This document shows, piece after piece, positions 25,201 through 31,622 of a stretch of 64,000 bases of DNA. The stretch is taken from the NCBI RefSeq assembly GCF_037963765.1, contig NZ_CP150166.1, positions 3,045,501 through 3,109,500 of the forward strand, in the 5' to 3' direction. The notes under the pieces were generated by a model. It saw only the letters and a list, made by a program, of their open reading frames with translations, was not told where the DNA came from and did no database searches. Origin of the DNA: Sporosarcina sp. FSL W8-0480 (GTDB taxonomy: Bacteria; Bacillota; Bacilli; Bacillales_A; Planococcaceae). Position numbers and translations under genes: made by a program. The number at the start of each line of letters is the position of its first letter. Positions within the stretch are counted from its first letter, which is position 1.

Positions 25201-27014
25201 TTTGGATTTGTATCAACGTTGTTATAACTTTTATTATCTTTTAAATTCACTCTGATTAAATCTTGTTTAAAATCATAATAAAAATCTCCAAGTAGGGCTA
25301 TTCTTGCACCTACATCTTCCACGATAAAATCTATGCGTTCTTTTGGATACGTGTGATCAATCGGAACATAGCTTGCTCCAGCCTTTAAAATCCCCATTAT
25401 TCCTACTAATAACTCTAAGGAACGTTCCCCGTAGATGATAACCGGTTCTTCTTTTTCAACTCCAAGCTCAATTAATGTATGAGCCATTGCATTCGCCCTT
25501 TTATTTAATTCGTCGTAACTCATCCCTTTATCCCCAAATCTAAGGGCAGTTTTATCCGGGAATTTAGTTGCCATTTCTTCAAACAGCGCACTCACACTGA
25601 ATTCATCATAATTTCCTGTTGAATGATTGAATTCCCTAATTATCATTGCTTCCTCTTCATCAGTAATGCTGTTAATCGACTCCACTTTACTGTCAGGATG
25701 CAATGCGAAATGCAGGACCGTTTTCTTTAGTTGCAGGAGGATTCGTCTAATATCGTTTTCCGAAAATAAGCTTGGATCATAGAGCAGATCTAATTGCAAA
25801 GTGTCTAAATGGCTAACACGTAATGTAAGTGGGTAATTCGTTTGTTCCCTTGCTTTACTAATTTCAAATGACAAACCTTCTTTCTCCGACAAAATGCCTT
25901 CATTTGTTACAAAGTTTTCAAAGGCATATACGGAGTGAATAAGGCCCTTGTTCATGGATCTCGATTGAATTTCCGCAAGGGAACTATGTTGGTAGTCAAG
26001 GCTATTCGCACCCTGATTTTGCATGTTATGCAACAGTTCCATGCAGCTTATTTCATCCGTAGCCTCGACCCTTGTAGGAATGGTATTAATGAACAGGCCT
26101 ACAGTTTCTTCTATATTAGGTAGTGAAATGTCTCTGCCTGAAACGACTTTTCCAAACACCACATCATTGGAACCGCTATAGGATTGCAATACAACACCCC
26201 ATGCAGTCTCAATTAATGTACTGATAGTTACGTTGTAAGCAACCATCCTTTCCTTTACGATATTGAATTCCGTTTCGGTAAAAGGAATACTGAATTCTAA
26301 AACACTACTATCAGTAATTTCCTTATTACCAAAGGATTGAATCTTGGCATTTGTATCATATCCATGCAGCAGATTGTCCCAATAGGTGTAACCCTCCTCC
26401 TCATCTTTCATCTGCAACCACTTAATATAATCACCATAAGTGGTCTTGCTACGATTTGAATTTTTAATGGCCGACATAATATTTTCTTTTGATTCACCTT
26501 TTTGCAAGGCGAAATAATTATTCAAAAAGTCTTCAAAAAGAATCGGCAAACACCAGCCATCGATAATGATATGATGAAAACTCCAAACCAATATCCATTC
26601 ACCCTTGGACAATCTAATCGCAGCTACCCTGAAATTTGTAGATTTCTCAAAATCAAATCCTCGCTTTACATCCTGTTCAAGAAACTTCTCCACTTCGACT
26701 TCTTGTTCAACACCTGATAATTCTTGAAGGTCCAGTTTAGTAAACTCTATTTGTCTATCTTTCAGTACAATTTGCACTGGTTTTTTAAATCTATTCAGAG
26801 GAATCATTGTTCTAAGAACTTCATGTTTTTGTGCAAGAAGTTGTATGCTTTCATTCGCCAACTCTACAGAAAAGTCACCTTTGATTTTTAAACTTGTCTG
26901 CACAACATAGTTTCCAGACTTCTCATTCACGATTTGGTGAAACAACATCCCTTCTTGTAAAGGGCTCAGAGAGTAGACCTTCTCGATATTATTATTCAGA
27001 TTATGCGTACTCAT
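13212..27014 (-). CDS. NRPS, 4 modules: C-A-T-C-A-T-C-A-T-C-A-T-E
   Basis: A 4600-aa synthetase. C1 (HHIIIDG at 147-153, N terminus [12 protein letters not shown]) is of the TycB1 type that follows an epimerisation domain; C2-C4 carry HHIITDG or HHIISDG and look like L-L condensation domains. Pocket codes read from the sequence: A1 D-A-F-W-L-G-G-T-F (Val, strong), A2 D-L-T-K-I-G-E-V-G (Asn, strong), A3 D-T-E-S-L-G-T-V-C (unknown, possibly basic), A4 D-L-T-K-I-G-E-V-G (Asn). Phosphopantetheine serines are at 1003, 2039, 3066 (GGHS) and 4098 (GGDS). The last ~430 residues are an epimerisation domain ([24 protein letters not shown]). The C terminus TPSDF...EELEDIL matches the donor communication-mediating helix that docks to C domains such as that of the 1484-aa NRPS. 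It should add Val-Asn-X-D-Asn. Its start overlaps the stop of the ATPase gene by 14 bp, indicating translational coupling. Confidence 0.95.
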   Translation of the reverse strand: [4600 protein letters not shown]

Positions 27015-27711
27015 ATTTCAGACCCTCCCTAACCGTATCCTCTACAATCACTCCATCACGTAGCCGAATTAATCGGTTTCCATATAGAGCCGTATTTTCG
27101 TCATGTGTTACTTGAATGATGGTGATTCCATACTTTTGGTTAATTTCTTTAAATAGCTCCATAATCGTTACACTTGTCTTACTATCCAAATTCCCTATTG
27201 GCTCATCTGCAAGAATAATACTAGGGTTAATAATAATTGCTCTCGCAATGGCTACCCGTTGTTGCTGCCCGCCCGATAAGCGACTTGGAATTTCCTTGCG
27301 CTTATGACTGAGGCCTACGATCCCTAAGATTTCATCTAACTTCTCACTATAATCTTTCACGTTTTTCCCACTCATCGCGATGGGCAAAAGTATGTTTTCC
27401 TCGACTGACAGATTGTGCACCAAATTATAAAATTGAAACACAAACCCAATATCCGATCTACGTAACTTACTTAACTCTTTATCTTTGAGCGATTGAATGT
27501 CTTTCTCTTTTATGATGATTTGGCCAGAAGTAGGCTTGTCCAAGCCTCCCAATAAATACAATAATGTACTTTTCCCACATCCCGATGGCCCCATAATCGA
27601 TACAAATTGTCCTTGTTCTATATCAAAGGAAATGCCATTTAGAACTTTTGTTAAATTGCTTTTATCTCCAAAACTTTTCGTAACATTACTTACTTTTATT
27701 ACCTTTTCCAT
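27001..27711 (-). CDS. ABC transporter ATP-binding protein, MacB/LolD type
   Basis: A 236-aa ATPase with Walker A GPSGCGKST, signature LSGGQQQRVAIARA and Walker B ILADEPIGNLD, typical of the subunit that powers MacB/FtsX-type permeases. The frame is open further upstream to 27753, but the ATG at 27711 (MEKVIKVSN) is preceded by GGGGGAA at a good distance and matches the usual N terminus of the family, so I place the start there. It follows the permease gene by about 49 bp and overlaps the 4600-aa NRPS start by 14 bp. With the permease it probably forms a mechanotransmission-type pump or peptide-resistance transporter, like the BceAB group; this is inferred from the family and location. Confidence 0.93.
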   Translation of the reverse strand: MEKVIKVSNVTKSFGDKSNLTKVLNGISFDIEQGQFVSIMGPSGCGKSTLLYLLGGLDKPTSGQIIIKEKDIQSLKDKELSKLRRSDIGFVFQFYNLVHNLSVEENILLPIAMSGKNVKDYSEKLDEILGIVGLSHKRKEIPSRLSGGQQQRVAIARAIIINPSIILADEPIGNLDSKTSVTIMELFKEINQKYGITIIQVTHDENTALYGNRLIRLRDGVIVEDTVREGLKYEYA

Positions 27712-27760
27712 ATATGATTCCCCCATTAATTTATACGTTAGTGGTAACAGCATGATTGGC

Positions 27761-30232
27761 TTATTCGTACTTGATTTGTTCGACTACATTCATTTTGGAA
27801 ATCTTAAACATTGGAATTAGGGCAGTTAGTAGTAAAATGATAAATATTATGCCGACAACAGAAAGTATTTGAAGCCACTGAAAACTAAATTGTAAATACA
27901 CACCGATTGAGCTTAATAACCCTTGTAGCAAATTGCTCAACCATAGGCTCAACAGTAATCCGAATCCACATCCGATTAAATATGAATTCATGACTTCAAA
28001 AAAGATCATAGTATTTAATTGCGCCTTGCTCATTGATACCGAATACAACACTGCATACTCTTTTCTTCTTTGTATGAAACCGATAACTTGGTTGTTTATC
28101 AAGCCTACAGCTGATAGCAAAATGGATAGAAATAGGAATATCCATACTGTAGACAGCAAGCCGCTCACTCTTTGATCTTGCTCTTCCATAAATTCGTCTA
28201 TTGTTTGTACTGTAATATCCTCTCCGGATAATTCTTTGTATAACGTCTTTTTCATTTGGTCTAAGTTTTCATTGGAAGCAACATACATCGTACTTGGTAC
28301 TTCATTTATATCTTTTTTAAACTGTGCTTCGGAAAAAACGATTGTATTTCTTGAAGTGGAAAATAGTGATGAGTCGACCGTGCCTACTATTTCGACTGTG
28401 AAATTTTCGGATTTCATATTATCCGATTTAATCACTAACTGATCTCCTATCTTCAAATCATTTTTCACGCCATAATACTCGTCAATCATGACTTGCCCAA
28501 CTTTAAGTTCCTTTATCTTTCCATCCTTGTTCTTAACACCTAATCTTTCATCCTCTAAACCAATAACAACAAGACTTAAATCATTTCCATTGATGTTTAC
28601 ATCATCGTAAAGTGTATATAAAAAGCTAATCCCTTCCACACCTGATACTTGCTTTAACTTCACATAGTCGTCTTCCTTTTTTTCCATTCCATAAATCTGA
28701 ATATCCGATTCAAATGCATCCTTTGCTTTGCCGAATAAATTCTCAAGCGACATCGATGTAATGAATATCATTAAAACGACAGAAAGCGAAATAACGACAA
28801 GTTTAATGTTTGAGTTGATGATCTTACTATCTGCAATATTTCTTGCCCCTAACGATGGCGCTTGCCCGAATATTGCTTTATTCACCTTACTAAAGAACGT
28901 GGATACGTATTTTGTAACAAAGGGTAATATCCAAATGCCTCCAGTCATCGCAGCTAACAACGCAAGTAAAGAAAGGATAATATCATAGTCATTGTTTACC
29001 GTGTATAGCGTATAAGATATACCTAACAGCACAAACCCGATAACGGTAAGGATCCAAGGTGCTCTTTGAATTGCGCTAAATTCTTCAAATATCAAGTTCT
29101 TTATGGAATATCTACCGATCTGATAGATGACTTGAAGTACACTTATCAATTGAATAACGACAGCAAAAACAAGTGCAAAAAGTATATAACTATAATTCAG
29201 CGGTGTAGCTATCTGCTCCATCGACACACCGGATATCCCCGCTGTTAGTGCGCCTAATATAGCTTCTTTAAAGGAAATCCCACAAATGACTCCAAGAATT
29301 CCACCTAATAATCCATAGATAAAATTCTCTACGATCATTATGAGATTCACTGTTGACTTAGTGGCACCCAAGCTTCTAAATGTGCCTACAACAGGTATTC
29401 TTGACAGTAAAATAACCTTTGCATTTGAAGAAATAACATAATAGTTCATGATGATCGCCAATACCAAGATGATTAATAAAACCTGGCTAATCATACTCGT
29501 ATTAAAATCGATCAACTCTTGATCGACCAAAGCTTGTATATTGAAATCCTTATTATTCTTTATAAGGGTCTTAATGCTATCGCTAATAGTCGCATCATCA
29601 TCCAAGTTAAGTAAAAGTGAATTTACTTTATCGCTTTGATCAGTTATGCTTTCGACTTCAGCGTTGGCTAATACGACTAAATTTTCATTCTCAACACCAA
29701 GGAATAATCCCGTCTTTTCCCCAACTGCACCTACTTTATATTCCTTTACACCAGCTTGAGTTTGAATGGAAATCGTATCGCCTACTTGATAGCCATAGTT
29801 TTCGGATAGTTGCGGGCTAATTAAAATTTGATCTTTTTCACTTAAATCGAAATCGGCTTGCTTTGTTTGAAATAATCCTGAGTCCAAACAATCCTCTTTC
29901 CCGCAGCCGTACAATTTAAGGGTTAATAAGTCATTATTGTCAACGACTCCAAAGGTGATGATCGCAGCTGATTCTTCTTTTACTTTTATATCCTTGCTTG
30001 TAAAATCGCTTGCACTAAAAAATGGGTTTTCAGCATCTTTATTGGTAACAATCACATCGTAACCATTATAGGATTCTTGATATAATGCCTCGTATTGTTG
30101 TAAAATATCATCTTGGGCAACAAGGTTTATATACAAAATAAATGTTGAAATCATAAGTGATAGTAAAATTAACAGGCCTCTTAATTTGTTTTCTCTGATG
30201 TTTCTTCCAACATACGTCGTAAAAATCTTCAT
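27761..30232 (-). CDS. ABC transporter permease, FtsX/MacB family
   Basis: An 823-aa membrane protein. An N-terminal transmembrane helix (about 17-40) is followed by a ~200-residue extracytoplasmic domain, a set of helices around 240-420, a second extracytoplasmic domain and three C-terminal helices ending IPMFKISKMNVVEQIKYE. This is the arrangement of two FtsX-like permease repeats. The C-terminal NVVEQIKY-type tail is common in this family. It lies between the PPTase (5 bp upstream) and the ATPase gene, so the three form the start of the NRPS operon. It may export the lipopeptide or protect the producer from it; the sequence does not settle which. Substrate specificity cannot be read. Confidence 0.92.
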   Translation of the reverse strand: MKIFTTYVGRNIRENKLRGLLILLSLMISTFILYINLVAQDDILQQYEALYQESYNGYDVIVTNKDAENPFFSASDFTSKDIKVKEESAAIITFGVVDNNDLLTLKLYGCGKEDCLDSGLFQTKQADFDLSEKDQILISPQLSENYGYQVGDTISIQTQAGVKEYKVGAVGEKTGLFLGVENENLVVLANAEVESITDQSDKVNSLLLNLDDDATISDSIKTLIKNNKDFNIQALVDQELIDFNTSMISQVLLIILVLAIIMNYYVISSNAKVILLSRIPVVGTFRSLGATKSTVNLIMIVENFIYGLLGGILGVICGISFKEAILGALTAGISGVSMEQIATPLNYSYILFALVFAVVIQLISVLQVIYQIGRYSIKNLIFEEFSAIQRAPWILTVIGFVLLGISYTLYTVNNDYDIILSLLALLAAMTGGIWILPFVTKYVSTFFSKVNKAIFGQAPSLGARNIADSKIINSNIKLVVISLSVVLMIFITSMSLENLFGKAKDAFESDIQIYGMEKKEDDYVKLKQVSGVEGISFLYTLYDDVNINGNDLSLVVIGLEDERLGVKNKDGKIKELKVGQVMIDEYYGVKNDLKIGDQLVIKSDNMKSENFTVEIVGTVDSSLFSTSRNTIVFSEAQFKKDINEVPSTMYVASNENLDQMKKTLYKELSGEDITVQTIDEFMEEQDQRVSGLLSTVWIFLFLSILLSAVGLINNQVIGFIQRRKEYAVLYSVSMSKAQLNTMIFFEVMNSYLIGCGFGLLLSLWLSNLLQGLLSSIGVYLQFSFQWLQILSVVGIIFIILLLTALIPMFKISKMNVVEQIKYE

Positions 30233-30237
30233 TTCTC

Positions 30238-30891
30238 TTAACCCCTTATCGTTTTTATAGCCACGGTTAATACGTAGTTTTCTCTTAAATTGATTTTCTG
30301 ATAGAAGTCGCCCACTTCATAAGCAGTTAACGCTGTCAAAGGCTCAACCAATCCAGTGCCAAGCATCTTAAAATAACTCTCTTTCATCGTCCAAATTTTG
30401 GTTAATGTCAGATCCTTATCAATTGCATTGTGGAATACCTTTAGCTCTTTTGGAGAACAAAAAGCCGCAGCCAATTTTTCGTTATACTTAATAATGTCCT
30501 GTATATCCACGCCGACAGTTTCATCAGCAATTACACAAGACACGCCAGCTCTGCAGTGGCTAATATTAAAATGTATTTCTGGGAATAATTTTAGAAAAGG
30601 TTTATTATGTTCATTTAGTGTGAATTCATAGGAGTCGTAAATATCGAAGGTTTCTTGCATAGCTAACACAAATAACGCGTACGAAATAATACATAGCTTT
30701 TTGTCTATTTTATTCCTGTATCTCTTTGCTTTTAATTGGCGCTCTATCGGCATGATTTCATACATCATCGCCAACATTTCATCACTAACTTGCTCCAATG
30801 CGGTATGTGTAAAAAGATTTACTACCTTGCCATTCATATGGATTTTTTCAGTTGAATAATCCTTCAAAATAGTGGCCACTTTTTTCATCAT
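30238..30891 (-). CDS. 4'-phosphopantetheinyl transferase, Sfp type
   Basis: A 217-aa enzyme of the Sfp/HetI/AcpT superfamily. It contains the family's metal-binding VGVDIQ motif (about 116-121) and the WTMKESYFKMLGTGL motif (about 165-179), with NISHC upstream. It transfers phosphopantetheine from coenzyme A to the conserved Ser of each T domain, turning the three NRPSs into their active form. Its location as first gene of the operon fits that role. Two consecutive ATGs are possible starts (30891, 30888); GGGG lies 8-11 bases upstream. Length is close to the usual 220-240 residues for Sfp. Confidence 0.94.
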   Translation of the reverse strand: MMKKVATILKDYSTEKIHMNGKVVNLFTHTALEQVSDEMLAMMYEIMPIERQLKAKRYRNKIDKKLCIISYALFVLAMQETFDIYDSYEFTLNEHNKPFLKLFPEIHFNISHCRAGVSCVIADETVGVDIQDIIKYNEKLAAAFCSPKELKVFHNAIDKDLTLTKIWTMKESYFKMLGTGLVEPLTALTAYEVGDFYQKINLRENYVLTVAIKTIRG

Positions 30892-31355
30892 TTTTTCTAC
30901 CCCAAACTATTATTTATTTTTCATGTTGCCCCCTTGATCTATGCTGTATTTGTCGAATTTCTTCTTGTGCTGTTCTACCGTTTTAGTACTTTCGCTGATT
31001 TCTCTCTTTTTTCTTTTTCTTGATAAAACACATTGTCGAATTACCAAAATATTCATTTGTGTACGTCTATTATATCTATACGAAATAAAATATTCCATAT
31101 AAACTTAATATTTAATAAATACAGATAAAAGTAACTAAATAGAATTGATAGTAAATGGTAAGTTTTTCATGTTGAATATTACGAGACTTTTAAAATACAA
31201 ATTTACCCTGTTCACTCTTTCCTATAATGGCTTAAAATCATAGGATGAATTACACAGTGGCAATTAATTCTTATTTACTGTATAGAACACTGTCAGTATT
31301 TGACTTTTTTTGTTTTGTAAATTAGGCAGTACCAATTCACTTTGTCAGCAAAAAG
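30892..31355 (-). promoter_or_regulatory. Upstream region of the NRPS operon, candidate promoter
   Basis: This AT-rich stretch has no convincing gene and should hold the operon promoter. On the minus strand a TATAAT sits at 31074-31069, but no good -35 is 17 bases before it. A mini-frame, ATG AAA AAT AAA TAA, with an excellent AAGGGGG ribosome binding site lies at 30933-30919, about 30 bases before the PPTase start. It could be a leader peptide or simply the tail of a longer weak frame (31056-30919). Confidence 0.3.
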
Positions 31356-31394
31356 GGCTGTCACAGAAAGTCAGTAAAACTTTCTGTGACAGCC
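31356..31394. repeat. Perfect 15-bp hairpin, terminator-like, related to the one at 32112
   Basis: GGCTGTCACAGAAAG and its exact complement enclose a 9-base loop. On the minus strand it is followed by CTTTTTGC, so it could terminate leftward transcription. The left arm and loop match the left arm of the hairpin at 32112-32154 almost base for base, so the two look like members of one repeat family, flanking the gene at 31623. Confidence 0.7.
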
Positions 31395-31536
31395 TCATTT
31401 CCGGATAGCTTTTTTACTAACAAGGACTTACTTTCATCACTTCCTTATTGTAATAAATATACATATAGAAATAACTTTTGCACTAAGCATATAAACTACC
31501 TATCATTTATTTCTCTATGATTCAGTATTAAGGTAA

Positions 31537-31580
31537 TGGTATAATAATTTTAATACACAAAAATAGTCACCTTATAAGGT
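31537..31580 (+). promoter_or_regulatory. Extended -10 promoter with a 12-bp palindrome
   Basis: TGGTATAAT (31537-31545) is an extended -10 element about 80 bases upstream of the gene at 31623. A perfect palindrome ACCTTATAAGGT lies at 31569-31580, just downstream of the expected transcription start, where a repressor could bind. No -35 consensus is evident. Functional assignment is inference. Confidence 0.4.
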
Positions 31581-31622
31581 ATAGAAATAATAGACTACTA
31601 TTAAACATAGAATTTGGAGTGA

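Noticed and set aside
30910-31098. 62-residue minus-strand frame upstream of the PPTase
   Set aside because: It is highly charged, has no good ribosome binding site at its start, overlaps the likely promoter region, and resembles no family I know. Only its last four codons have a strong ribosome binding site.
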